A model generated the notes under the pieces. The model ran no database searches. It worked only from the letters and a program-made list of their open reading frames with translations, and had not been told where the DNA came from. Positions 48,688-56,812 of a stretch of 64,000 nt of DNA are shown piece after piece (the stretch's first letter is position 1; the number at the start of each line of letters is the position of its first letter). Both the position numbers and the translations under genes were made by a program. The DNA lies in NCBI GenBank assembly GCA_049324315.1, contig JBMOKU010000019.1, positions 1 to 64,000 of the forward strand, in the 5' to 3' direction. Source of the stretch: JBMOKU01 sp049324315 (GTDB lineage: Bacteria; Bacillota; Clostridia; Peptostreptococcales; Thermotaleaceae).

Positions 48688-51093
48688 TTACACTTCCCAT
48701 ATCCTTGAAACCAACACCGTCATGTCATCAGCCACTTTATTACCGTTTCTTTTAATCGATCTCTCCAAAAGTTCATCTGCAATGAATTGAGGATTCTTAC
48801 TGTCAATTTGGCTTAAGGCAGAAATCACCCAGTTTCTCTTTGCCTCAAGGGATTCACCTGCATCATAGATACCATCACTCATCATGATGACAAAATCTCC
48901 ATTTTCAAGTTTTTGTCCAAGGCTCTCAATATCAATAGAGTGCAAAATACCTATTGGCAGCGAGGAAGACTGTATCACTTCTACGCCTCCATTTTTTCTT
49001 TTAATGAAGCTTGGCACAGCTCCAATTTTCACAAATTCTAACCTGCCTGTGTATAAATCAATCATGGATAAATCAATGGTTGAAAACATCTCGTCAGATG
49101 ATTTGGATACAAGAATGGAATTAATGGTCTCAATGGCTGTATTGATATCAAAGCCAGTTTCCATAAGCTGTTCCAAGAGCGTAATCGCCATTTCGCTCTC
49201 CTTTGCAGCCCTTTCTCCTGAGCCCATTCCATCACTTAGGGCAATCATGTATTTTCCCTCTTTTAGATCCAATAGAGAATAACTATCTCCGCACTGTAAA
49301 TCATTGTCCTTGGATACACGGGCAACACCGGTACAAATCTTGTATTTTTCTGCTTCTGTTAACTTAAAGCGACATAATTCTCCTTCTTCACCAACGGTGC
49401 ACTGATGGTTTTTTCTCACCACTTCCTTACCCAATGTGCGGGAAACAATAGGACCTATCTTCTCATCGCACTGTTTTCTCTCATAACACGGTCTTTTTAT
49501 GATATCAATTTCAAACTTTCCATTATCCTTTTCTAACACAGTTACCTTATTCACCCCGACCTTTTCTTTATCAAAAGCTACATATAGTGCATCCTCCACT
49601 TCCGTTTTAAAATGAACCTCTGTATTCACTTCAGATGCCAAGCTTTGAATACTATCGGAAATACCACGAAACTGGTCAGCGATAACTTGTCTGGTATCAA
49701 AGAGTTTTTTCTGCCATTGATAATGGATCTTGTATATCTCAAATCTATCGATAACTGTTTGTATAAAACTATCCGGCTTGATGCAGCGCTTCTTGATGGC
49801 CTCGGGCATATTGGCGTCATGAAGCTTACCTGCTGTTTCCAATTGGCCAATCATGTCTACCACCCCATGATAGGTACTATAAAAATTATTATTCCAGCAA
49901 TTTCTACACATGCCGCACTTCTTACAGATTTTGTTAGCCACCTGATTAACAATGTCAGCCATTTCCTGTTGGTCTACCACTTTATTTTTTTCTGCTATCT
50001 GCCCGTAGGTTGCAGCCAATTGGGAAAATCCATTTGAATATTCTTTTAAACGTTCATAGGTTAATCGCTTAATTCTATCGCTATAGGCCTTGTCCATCTG
50101 CATCATGCTGGCTGTTGCATTAACAAATTTCTCCATGTATTCCATAACCATCTTTGGCATTAACATAAAAAGGCCAAAGGCAGTTAAAATCTCTTCAAAC
50201 TGAATAATTACTTCTGTCGAACCATTAATGTAGAAGGTTAATATGGCATTTCCCAGGATCATTCCCACTGCAGAACCCATCTTGCCTAAATCTTTGAATA
50301 TCCCGGCTAATAGACCTGAAAAGGCATAGACGCCAATAACTGTGGGTGTTCCGATACTGGACATACTGGTAATAATGCCGATGGTGACACCCACCGCCGC
50401 ACCGACACTGGCTCCACCGTTGAAAGCAAATATCAAGGTTAGAAGAATACCCGCAATGTTCTTAAAAGAATATCCCATAAAGCCAATATCCGAAAATCCT
50501 GAAATAGACACAGCCACCGTTATGGCAATACAGATTAATTCTTCGTTGGATAATACTTTGCGATTCGTCTTCTGTACCACCACTGGTACAGCATAAGCCA
50601 AAATATAAATGAAGACAAAAACAACAACGGATTCAAAACCCAACATAAACATGTCATACGCATAAAAATCCGTTATTATCAAGTGAATCATACCTGCTAC
50701 AAGCATTCCGATTCCGCCAAGTATGGCCACATTTAACGTTTCTGTCCCTATTCTTGTACGAAAAACTGAAAACACTCCAAAGCATACCAATAGGGCAATT
50801 CCGTATTTTAGCCAGCTTATTTCGGCAGTCGTAGTCATAATCCCCAACATTACCATAAAGCCTGTAAAACGATATTTACTATCCTTTGACAGCAGCATCG
50901 CAAAAAAAGCAATGCCAAAGGGTGCTAACCCATCTAATATTAATGTCCTACCAAAAATAAGCCCCAGTAGATTTAAAATAATCATATTTTTTGTTATATA
51001 TGGATAAGCCCCTCTCCTTTTTTGGTGAGCAACACCCCTACGTTCTCCTACATACTTCCTTTCATACGGCATTAAATCTGTCTTCTCTATCAT
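48688..51093 (-). CDS. spoIIE: Stage II sporulation protein E (SpoIIE phosphatase)
   Basis: 801 residues. The N-terminal third carries about ten membrane helices, the middle is a regulatory coiled region with a Cys-rich patch (CKKCGMCRNCWNN near residue 400), and the last 220 residues are a PP2C-type phosphatase (LSDGMGSGERAAKES; MMSDGIYDAGE). It dephosphorylates SpoIIAA at the asymmetric septum, releasing sigma-F in the forespore. Start at 51093, behind GGGTGGTG. Its promoter has the 21-bp spacing known from Spo0A-activated genes (51125-51157). Confidence 0.96.
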   Translation of the reverse strand: MIEKTDLMPYERKYVGERRGVAHQKRRGAYPYITKNMIILNLLGLIFGRTLILDGLAPFGIAFFAMLLSKDSKYRFTGFMVMLGIMTTTAEISWLKYGIALLVCFGVFSVFRTRIGTETLNVAILGGIGMLVAGMIHLIITDFYAYDMFMLGFESVVVFVFIYILAYAVPVVVQKTNRKVLSNEELICIAITVAVSISGFSDIGFMGYSFKNIAGILLTLIFAFNGGASVGAAVGVTIGIITSMSSIGTPTVIGVYAFSGLLAGIFKDLGKMGSAVGMILGNAILTFYINGSTEVIIQFEEILTAFGLFMLMPKMVMEYMEKFVNATASMMQMDKAYSDRIKRLTYERLKEYSNGFSQLAATYGQIAEKNKVVDQQEMADIVNQVANKICKKCGMCRNCWNNNFYSTYHGVVDMIGQLETAGKLHDANMPEAIKKRCIKPDSFIQTVIDRFEIYKIHYQWQKKLFDTRQVIADQFRGISDSIQSLASEVNTEVHFKTEVEDALYVAFDKEKVGVNKVTVLEKDNGKFEIDIIKRPCYERKQCDEKIGPIVSRTLGKEVVRKNHQCTVGEEGELCRFKLTEAEKYKICTGVARVSKDNDLQCGDSYSLLDLKEGKYMIALSDGMGSGERAAKESEMAITLLEQLMETGFDINTAIETINSILVSKSSDEMFSTIDLSMIDLYTGRLEFVKIGAVPSFIKRKNGGVEVIQSSSLPIGILHSIDIESLGQKLENGDFVIMMSDGIYDAGESLEAKRNWVISALSQIDSKNPQFIADELLERSIKRNGNKVADDMTVLVSRIWEV

Positions 51094-51124
51094 GTAAACA
51101 CCACCCATTTTTATTGATAGTCCG

Positions 51125-51190
51125 ATTATACCAATGATAGGATGAGAGATTTGTCAAGTTCCCGAGTATATCCACAAAAAGTTTTAGACA
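51125..51190 (-). promoter_or_regulatory. Spo0A-type promoter of spoIIE with 21-bp spacer
   Basis: On the minus strand: consensus -35 TTGACA (51152-51157), a 21-bp spacer, consensus -10 TATAAT (51125-51130), and a start expected about 25 bases before the ATG. A TGACAAA box overlaps the -35 (51150-51156) and a TGTCTAA box lies upstream (51184-51190); each differs from the 0A-box core TGNCGAA at one position. B. subtilis spoIIE is known for the same long spacing and Spo0A activation. Confidence 0.75.
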
Positions 51191-51351
51191 AACCCCCATG
51201 GTTTTTTACAGAGAAGACAAGAATATCTTCAAATTTAAACATAATTCTTTGTTGGTATATCATTTCGCCGTTCATATTTTCGTTAATTTTTGCCGATACG
51301 TGAAGAATGAAGACGACAAAAGTTTGAATACTTTTTAAAAGTTCTGCATAT

Positions 51352-51378
51352 ATTAAAAGGTTCCTAAAAAGGAACCTA
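51352..51378 (-). terminator. Terminator of the histidine kinase gene
   Basis: AGGTTCCT-AAAA-AGGAACCT hairpin with TTTTAATAT on the minus strand, next to the kinase stop. Confidence 0.75.
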
Positions 51379-51383
51379 TCAAC

Positions 51384-52871
51384 CTATTCTATGGCATATA
51401 TATCCGAAAACTCTACATGTATCTTCTCCGCTATTTCTAAAGAAGAAGTAATTGGTGCGCAGTCGTTTTCCTCTTCAATCATCTTATCCATAAGATAAAC
51501 GACAAATTCAGAGCCCTCTCCATAGATGCTATTGACTTCCAGCTTGCCGTTCATATTCTCTGTCAATGCCTTTACCAGGGATAAACCTATGCCTGTTCCT
51601 TCACTTCTTCTGGATAATGTACTATCTACCTGTATAAATCGATTGAATATCTGCTCCAATTTGCTTTTTGGAATACCAATCCCTTCATCTTTCACCGAGA
51701 CCCGTACATATTCTCCATGTTGATCAATACGTACTTGGATTTGTTTTTTTGATGGTGTAAATTTAAAAGCATTGGAAATAAGATTTAATAGAATTCGCTC
51801 ATACTTGTCCATATCCAGGGCCAGAATTTTTCCTTCAAGGGATGTTTCATAAACCAGTTCAAGGTTTTTGTTTGAGGCGAAAAACTGTAATGAATCCACG
51901 ATGGCCTTTGTCAATTTTACAATGTCCACATTGGAATAATTCATGGTAACAAAGCCTTCCTCGATTTTGGTTATATCTAAGAAATTATTAATTAACCGCA
52001 GCAGTCGATAGGAGTTTTGTTTAATCTTGTTAACCAGCTTTCTTGCTGAAGGGCTGATATCCTCTTCATAGTACTTTGACAATAGCATTTGCGTTGCTGA
52101 ATTGATAATAGCTGTAGGAGATCGAAGCTCATGGGATACGATGGAGAAAAATTCATCCTTTTGATTCGAAATCTCACTTAAGGCATCCTTAGCCTTCCGC
52201 TCTTCTCCGACTGCCTTTTCCAGTTGGTTATTCAGCTCTTTGATTTTTTCTTCATAGGCAATATGATAAAACTCCCTTTCAATTCCCTGAACAGCAGCAA
52301 TCAGCATACCATAAATGCTTATATTGTAATCATCCTTCGACAAGCTGATATTTAACACACCTCGCGTCTCACCATTTGCATCACGAATGGGCGCTGCAGC
52401 ACATGCCATAGGATGAAGCAGTTCCAAATAGTGTTCATAGCCATATACCAATACAGGTCTGCTTAGCTGAATAGCCAATCCCGGTGCTGTTGTTCCCATT
52501 ACCTCTTCTTTACAGCAGATGCCTGTTCGAATTCCAGTATTGTTAAGCTGCTCCTTTGTGAAACCATCTACCCATAGTCTAATCAAGTATCCATCTGGAC
52601 TGAATAATGAAATATTCACCTCTTTCAATTCATGAATGATGGCAAACATATTCTGTATATATGGCTCTGCAATTTCAAACAGCAATTCATTTTCCTCGTA
52701 AAGCTTTGTTAAATACGATTCAGAACCATACGCAAAGCCATTTACACCCATAGGATCGATTCCATAATCCATACTTCGGAACCAACTGTTTTTAATAATA
52801 TGATTAGGATCAATATTTTCTCTTTCTCCTTGTAGGACAATCCGTTCCCACTGTTCATAATCAATACTCAT
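51384..52871 (-). CDS. Orphan sensor histidine kinase with AcoR-like GAF sensor
   Basis: A 495-residue cytosolic kinase without membrane helices. The first 210 residues resemble the GAF sensor of AcoR-type activators (IKNSWFRSMDYGIDP, then GICCKEEVMGTTAPGLAI and GYEHYLELLHPMACAAAPI). A coiled linker, a HisKA domain with SHELRSPTAII (phospho-His) and a HATPase_c with NLISNAFKFTP, DEGIGIPKSKLEQIFNRF and GTGIGLSLVK follow. No response regulator is adjacent. The position next to spoIIE suggests a Spo0A-phosphorylating kinase, which is inference. The ATG at 52871 follows AGGGGGG. Confidence 0.9.
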   Translation of the reverse strand: MSIDYEQWERIVLQGERENIDPNHIIKNSWFRSMDYGIDPMGVNGFAYGSESYLTKLYEENELLFEIAEPYIQNMFAIIHELKEVNISLFSPDGYLIRLWVDGFTKEQLNNTGIRTGICCKEEVMGTTAPGLAIQLSRPVLVYGYEHYLELLHPMACAAAPIRDANGETRGVLNISLSKDDYNISIYGMLIAAVQGIEREFYHIAYEEKIKELNNQLEKAVGEERKAKDALSEISNQKDEFFSIVSHELRSPTAIINSATQMLLSKYYEEDISPSARKLVNKIKQNSYRLLRLINNFLDITKIEEGFVTMNYSNVDIVKLTKAIVDSLQFFASNKNLELVYETSLEGKILALDMDKYERILLNLISNAFKFTPSKKQIQVRIDQHGEYVRVSVKDEGIGIPKSKLEQIFNRFIQVDSTLSRRSEGTGIGLSLVKALTENMNGKLEVNSIYGEGSEFVVYLMDKMIEEENDCAPITSSLEIAEKIHVEFSDIYAIE

Positions 52872-52994
52872 GTATAGCCCCCCTAAAACATACCGCTCAC
52901 TATCAAGATTATATATTACCACATTTTTCTTGTTTATGGTACAATTTTCCTATATTTTCCTGCCTACAAATGAAAATTTGTCAAAAAAGTAGAG

Positions 52995-53020
52995 AAAGAC
53001 ACCTCTCAAGAGATGTCTTT
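52995..53020 (-). terminator. tRNA-Met terminator
   Basis: AAAGACA-CTCT hairpin with its complement; on the minus strand it follows the tRNA 3' end and leads into T-rich DNA. Confidence 0.7.
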
Positions 53021-53035
53021 TCCAAAAAATAAAAA

Positions 53036-53112
53036 TGGTAGCGGCGAGTGGACTCGAACCACCGACCTTCCGGGTATGAACCGGACGCTCTAGCCAGCTA
53101 AGCTACGCCGCC
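53036..53112 (-). tRNA. tRNA-Met (anticodon CAT), elongator type
   Basis: A full cloverleaf on the minus strand: acceptor GGCGGCG paired with CGCCGCT (one G-U), a D arm with GCTTAGCTGGCTAGAGC, an anticodon arm TCCGG-TTCATAC-CCGGA, a T arm with GGTTCGAGTCC, discriminator A and encoded CCA. It closely resembles B. subtilis elongator tRNA-Met, which also lies near spoIIE. Initiator features (three G-C pairs in the anticodon stem, first-pair mismatch) are absent. Confidence 0.97.
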
Positions 53113-53164
53113 ACAAACACGTGACAAAGTTTATAATACAGCAGAAGAGACAAAATGTCAACAG

Positions 53165-54091
53165 CTAATTTTTTCTATCGATCTGCTGGAACACAAGACC
53201 TTCTAGGTTATCGTATTCACTGATACGAACACCGGCTACGTCCAGCAAAGTCAATATTCTCTCCAAAATTACAGCCCCCGCTGTAATAACGTCTGCTCTT
53301 TTGGGATGAAGTCCTTTCATTTCCATTCTTTCTTCCAACGTCCTCGCTAAAAATCTTTCAAGAACCTTTCGAACATCGTCTGTATGTAAATCGAAGTTAT
53401 GAACCTTATCTCTATCGTAAATCTCCAATTCCTGATGGACAGCTGCGATAGACGTGGCAGTACCTCCAATACCGATTACTCTTTGGATATCATATTTTTT
53501 TAATTGGTTGATGGTCTGATGGATAATATCATCTACATCTCTTATCATTTGTTGTATGTCACTGGGTGAAATCGGGTCTGATGTGACATGCTTTTCTGTC
53601 ATTCTTACAGCGCCAACATTTAGGCTGACCAGATGTTGAATCCCATTTCTATTTCCATAGATAAACTCTGTGCTTCCGCCCCCTATATCAATAACCAAGA
53701 TATGTTCATCTGTTTCCTTTAACCCCTGCAAAACACCGTAGAATCCCAATTCAGCCTCCTTTGCGCCGTCGATTACTTCTACATGTATACCTGTCTCTTC
53801 CTTTGCCCGCTTCATGAAACTGTCCCTGTTTGATGCATCTCTGACAGCGCTGGTTGCTATCACAGGAAAAGATTCCACGCCTTCCATATGCGCAAGGGTG
53901 CAAAATTTCTTCAGCGCCTGAATATTCCGTTCAATGGCCTGTTCAGACAGCATTCCGGTCTTATCGACATTCTCACCCATTCTGGTGGTCTCTAAATCTT
54001 TATGACTATTGATGATTTTCCCCGCTTCTACTTCCGCGATTAATATACGCATGGAATTTGTCCCTACATCAATAGCACCGTACTTTTGCAT
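53165..54091 (-). CDS. Ppx/GppA-family exopolyphosphatase/pppGpp phosphatase
   Basis: A 308-residue member of the sugar kinase/actin fold superfamily. It has phosphate-1 loop DVGTNSMRILIAE near residue 7, catalytic-region Glu in ATSAVRDASNRDSF, phosphate-2 loop IDIGGGSTEF near residue 145 and adenosine-site GIGGTATSIAA. It may hydrolyse polyphosphate, pppGpp or both; the short single-module form does not tell which. GGAGGAG precedes the ATG. It lies between the S1 protein gene and tRNA-Met. Confidence 0.9.
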   Translation of the reverse strand: MQKYGAIDVGTNSMRILIAEVEAGKIINSHKDLETTRMGENVDKTGMLSEQAIERNIQALKKFCTLAHMEGVESFPVIATSAVRDASNRDSFMKRAKEETGIHVEVIDGAKEAELGFYGVLQGLKETDEHILVIDIGGGSTEFIYGNRNGIQHLVSLNVGAVRMTEKHVTSDPISPSDIQQMIRDVDDIIHQTINQLKKYDIQRVIGIGGTATSIAAVHQELEIYDRDKVHNFDLHTDDVRKVLERFLARTLEERMEMKGLHPKRADVITAGAVILERILTLLDVAGVRISEYDNLEGLVFQQIDRKN

Positions 54092-54120
54092 GTCGTTTCT
54101 CCTCCTTCGTTAGCCACGAA

Positions 54121-54146
54121 ATATAAAACCGAGACAACGTCTCGGT
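54121..54146 (-). terminator. Terminator after the S1-domain gene
   Basis: ACCGAGAC-AAC-GTCTCGGT hairpin with TTTTAT on the minus strand. Confidence 0.8.
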
Positions 54147-54157
54147 ATCATAATCAT

Positions 54158-54586
54158 TTATCTTATAGATTCTTTTTTACTTTGAAATCCATTCCCTCTA
54201 CGATTGTCTTTGGAATGCTTTCTTAACTGTTGATGCTTCTCATCACTGTCTTTGAGAAACTTAGATAACTTATCTTCGAAAGATAAACTAGCTTCCGCAC
54301 TTTTTTTCTGCCAATCAATCGGTGCAGGTTGATTCGCTTTTTTTACAGGCTTCTCCTGAGCTTGACGAATTGACAAACTGGTCTTGCCATTTCCATCGAT
54401 GGAAATAATCTTAACCATCACTTTTTGCTGTTCTTTAAGGTAGACTCTTATGTCCTTTACATAATCGTCTGCTACTTCAGAAATATGGCACAGCCCTGTT
54501 TTTCCTTCCGGCAATTGAATAAAAGCACCAAAATTCGTAATGCCAGTTACAGTGCCCTCAACAACTTTTCCTACTTCAACGGGCAT
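54158..54586 (-). CDS. S1 RNA-binding domain protein (YabR-like)
   Basis: 142 residues. The N-terminal S1 domain (about residues 1-75) begins EVGKVVEGTVTGITNFGAFIQLPEGKTGLCHISEVADDYV, split here only for reading, and is typical of polynucleotide phosphorylase-like S1 folds. The rest is a Lys/Gln/Ser-rich basic tail. It probably binds RNA or the ribosome; the exact role of YabR is unknown. It sits in the conserved divIC-yabR-spoIIE neighbourhood. GAGGAAGAG precedes the ATG. Confidence 0.9.
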   Translation of the reverse strand: MPVEVGKVVEGTVTGITNFGAFIQLPEGKTGLCHISEVADDYVKDIRVYLKEQQKVMVKIISIDGNGKTSLSIRQAQEKPVKKANQPAPIDWQKKSAEASLSFEDKLSKFLKDSDEKHQQLRKHSKDNRRGNGFQSKKESIR

Positions 54587-54675
54587 AAATATACTCTTCC
54601 TCCTTTTTAAAAATCACACTAGATAACTACGACTAATTATAATTTATAAAGTTCAAACTGTCAACAATCAGCCCC

Positions 54676-54996
54676 CTATTCAGCCTTTATTTTCTGGTCA
54701 AGCTGATCTTTACCAGTATCAATATAGATCATTTCATTGGGTTTTACCATTTTCAACTGTTCCCTGGCAATTTTTTCAATGTATTCCGGCGAATCACCTT
54801 GGTTCAACTCATCTTCTAACTGAGCCACGGTTTGTTTCAACTCTGCTATCTTATTCTTGTAAGCTTCTTCCTGCTTGCTCAGCTTATAGAGTCTAATCTG
54901 CTGATCAACCACCGTGAATAACGCATAGAAGCCTATCAGAAAAAGCAGGATATAGACAAGCCGATTTTTTCTTTTTCTCCTTTTAGGTGCTTCCAT
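54676..54996 (-). CDS. divIC: Septum formation initiator DivIC/FtsB-like
   Basis: 106 residues. A basic cytosolic start (KRRKRKNR) is followed by one membrane helix (LVYILLFLIGFYALFTVV) and an extracytoplasmic coiled-coil (about 35-75), with the family ending EYIEKIAREQLKMVKPNEMIYI. It bridges FtsL and the septal synthases in the divisome. The ATG at 54996 follows GAAGG at nine bases; the frame start at 55005 overlaps that site. It is located after yabQ as in Bacillus. Confidence 0.92.
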   Translation of the reverse strand: MEAPKRRKRKNRLVYILLFLIGFYALFTVVDQQIRLYKLSKQEEAYKNKIAELKQTVAQLEDELNQGDSPEYIEKIAREQLKMVKPNEMIYIDTGKDQLDQKIKAE

Positions 54997-55062
54997 GTCA
55001 ACCATCCTTCTACTTGATTTTCCTATGCATAGTATTATTCTATGAATGACCTGTAAATCCTT

Positions 55063-55572
55063 CTACTTTTTTTCTTTAATCAGCTTGAAGGATTTTCTCA
55101 GCTCCCGAGCCATTCTCTTAGGCAATTTTCGCAGCCTCATGATCTTATCGTGAATAGGTTTTGTTTTCTTTTTTATCCACATTCTCGGACCCCGGGTTAT
55201 CTTTATCACTACTTTTATCGGATAGTAAAGCACCTTTATAAAGACTTCGATCCATTTTTTTATGGTTTGCAGTAAAAAAATTATCAGTCGAATAACATAC
55301 GTACTCAACAATCGATTATAGGCGACGGTCCCCACCGCAAAGCCCAGAAAAGTATAAAACCTTAGCTGGCCGGAGTTGCTGAATAGCAGGACAGATGCAG
55401 CTACTATGGTTATACATATCCAGAAGAAAAAATCCTGAACAATAGTGGCTATTTTTTTGGGCTTAAAAAGCCTCCGAAAGATTCTATAAAGATCATACAT
55501 GAAGCCAATAATCATTCCACCATACAGTGTTGATAGAAATACATATACCTGTTCAAAGACAAATGTCGTCAA
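55063..55572 (-). CDS. yabQ: Spore cortex biosynthesis protein YabQ
   Basis: A 169-residue membrane protein with three to four hydrophobic helices in the first 110 residues (FLSTLYGGMIIGFMYDLYRIF, DFFFWICITIVAASVLLF, FYTFLGFAVGTVAYN, VIRLIIFLLQ) and a highly basic tail. It is needed for cortex formation in the mother cell. The TTG at 55572 has AGAGGTGG upstream; the ATG at 55599 has none. It lies after yabP, under the same mother-cell promoter. Confidence 0.9.
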   Translation of the reverse strand: MTTFVFEQVYVFLSTLYGGMIIGFMYDLYRIFRRLFKPKKIATIVQDFFFWICITIVAASVLLFSNSGQLRFYTFLGFAVGTVAYNRLLSTYVIRLIIFLLQTIKKWIEVFIKVLYYPIKVVIKITRGPRMWIKKKTKPIHDKIMRLRKLPKRMARELRKSFKLIKEKK

Positions 55573-55611
55573 AGGATCCACCTCTTTCGATAGAAACATT
55601 ACTTGTCTAAC

Positions 55612-55638
55612 AAAAAAATAACCGCACTGCGGTTATTT
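55612..55638 (-). terminator. Hairpin between yabP and yabQ
   Basis: AAATAACCGCA pairs with TGCGGTTATTT; T-run on the minus strand. It may attenuate transcription into yabQ. Confidence 0.7.
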
Positions 55639-55647
55639 AACGGGTAT

Positions 55648-55938
55648 CTATTTAAACATCTTTCCAAGAAATCCCGCGCCTTTTGTTCCTATGGATTCCT
55701 TATCACTATAAATCATTGAATAAACATAACCTTCCACAACGACATTTCCGTCATCTAGATTTAGCCGGTTAATATCCAGTTCGTTTCCTTTAATGGTTAG
55801 TACACCTTGTACAGTTTCTAAAATAATCATATTCTCATTAAAGCTGGTAACATGCTCTACGCCGGATATACTTAACTTCTCTCTGTTCTCTAGAATAATA
55901 TTCTGATTCTTGCTTTTCGATACTTTTCTATCTTCCAT
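55648..55938 (-). CDS. yabP: Sporulation protein YabP
   Basis: A 96-residue YabP/YqfC-type protein with two beta-rich repeats (REKLSISGVEHVTSFNENMIILET and GVLTIKGNELDINRLNLDDGNVVVEG). It is a sigma-E regulon member needed for late sporulation in B. subtilis, and partner of YabQ. The ATG at 55938 follows GAGGTGA. A sigma-E-like promoter is visible about 40 bp upstream. Confidence 0.92.
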   Translation of the reverse strand: MEDRKVSKSKNQNIILENREKLSISGVEHVTSFNENMIILETVQGVLTIKGNELDINRLNLDDGNVVVEGYVYSMIYSDKESIGTKGAGFLGKMFK

Positions 55939-55975
55939 CACATTTCACCTCTTTACTAGAGAGTTTCATACTTAA

Positions 55976-56004
55976 AAGATATGCTTGTATCGATTTCTAT
56001 ATGA
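55976..56004 (-). promoter_or_regulatory. Putative sigma-E promoter of yabPQ
   Basis: On the minus strand: TCATATA (55998-56004) as the -35, a 14-base spacer after ATATA, and CATATCTT (55976-55983) as the -10, close to the sigma-E pattern ATATT-N13-15-CATACANT. The expected leader is about 30 bases. B. subtilis yabP is sigma-E controlled. Confidence 0.5.
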
Positions 56005-56042
56005 CTATTTTATAAATTTACACCTTTAAAATATTATGTACT

Positions 56043-56119
56043 CGTTGCGGTACGCCGAGGGCGGTGTCCCCTACAAAAGATAATACATTCTGTTCTAGAG
56101 GCGTATATCTTTATTCCGA
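56043..56119. repeat. Family C repeat, copy 2
   Basis: GTCCCCTACAA then ATACATTCTGTTCTAGA and GTATATCTTTAT, in the same order as 31451-31531. It lies between rqcP and yabP. The remainder of that 210-bp gap holds the sigma-E promoter and the rqcP terminator. Confidence 0.6.
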
Positions 56120-56126
56120 AGACAAA

Positions 56127-56153
56127 AATAGCATCTCATTTAAAGATGCTATT
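56127..56153 (-). terminator. rqcP terminator
   Basis: AATAGCATCT pairs with AGATGCTATT; TTTTTG on the minus strand; overlaps the rqcP stop. Confidence 0.75.
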
Positions 56154-56391
56154 CCATTATTTCATACATTTCTTTTGAACTCTCTTTCGTCACATGCTCT
56201 GAGATGTCAGTAACCTTCACCTTGGTAATTCTATTTCCAAATTCAATGGTGATTACATCATCAACTTCAACTTCGGTACCTGCTTTTGCCACCTTATCAT
56301 TCACCTTGATTCTTCCTTGATCGCAAGCTTCTTTTGCCAAGGTTCTTCGTTTAATGATCCGTGCGTTTTTTAAGAATTTATCAATTCTCAT
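56149..56391 (-). CDS. rqcP: RqcP, S4-domain ribosome quality-control factor
   Basis: An 80-residue single S4 RNA-binding domain (formerly YabO/HslR family). It starts MRIDKFLKNARIIKRRTLAKEACDQG and has the GRIKVNDKVAKAGTEVEVDD hairpin. It binds 50S subunits carrying stalled chains and works with RqcH in alanine tailing. AGGAGATG precedes the ATG. Located after hup, as in most Firmicutes. Confidence 0.94.
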   Translation of the reverse strand: MRIDKFLKNARIIKRRTLAKEACDQGRIKVNDKVAKAGTEVEVDDVITIEFGNRITKVKVTDISEHVTKESSKEMYEIME

Positions 56392-56416
56392 ACATTCATC
56401 TCCTAAAATGATAAAT

Positions 56417-56444
56417 AAAAAAAGCAGCAGAGCCGCTTTTTTTA
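56417..56444 (-). terminator. hup terminator
   Basis: AAAAGCGGCTCTGCTGCTTTT-type hairpin with a T-run on the minus strand, seven bases past the hup stop. Confidence 0.75.
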
Positions 56445-56450
56445 TTGGAT

Positions 56451-56729
56451 TTATGCGTTTACCATGTCTTTTAATGCTTTACCTGCTTTGAAAACAGGAG
56501 CTTTAGATGCAGGGATATCAATTACTTTTTGTGGGTCTCTTGGGTTTCTTCCTTGTCTAGCTTTTCTTTCTCTTACATCGAAAGTACCGAAACCAACTAA
56601 TTGAACCTTGTCATCTTTTGCAAGAGCTTCTTCTACGCTCTTCATGAATGCATTTAATGCTGCCTCTGCATCCTTCTTTGTTAATCCTGATTTCTCAGCC
56701 ATGCTTGCAACTAATTCGGCTTTATTCAC
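56451..56729 (-). CDS. hup: HU-family DNA-binding protein
   Basis: A 92-residue histone-like protein. It starts NKAELVASMAEKSGLTKKDAE and has the DNA-arm consensus GFGTFDVRERKARQGRNPRDP with the intercalating Pro. The end is FKAGKALKDMVNA. It bends and compacts DNA as a dimer. The GTG at 56729 has AAGGAGG eight bases upstream; the frame can be read further up without support. Confidence 0.95.
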   Translation of the reverse strand: MNKAELVASMAEKSGLTKKDAEAALNAFMKSVEEALAKDDKVQLVGFGTFDVRERKARQGRNPRDPQKVIDIPASKAPVFKAGKALKDMVNA

Positions 56730-56812
56730 TAATATAACCTCCTTATTAATAAAATACACATTTTGAATACGTATAGCATATTCTATGTTTTATTGAAAAA
56801 TCCTTCTTTTTA

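Noticed and set aside
51290..51325. Additional Spo0A boxes (TTTTGTCGTC and GCCGATA-like words) far upstream of spoIIE
   Set aside because: Two or more mismatches to TGNCGAA and placed within or next to the kinase terminator; not convincing.
53036..53112. tRNA-Ile2 (CAT, lysidine-modified) instead of tRNA-Met
   Set aside because: Acceptor and arm sequences follow elongator tRNA-Met of Bacillus closely, and the spoIIE-side location is the known place for tRNA-Met; tilS nearby is coincidental.
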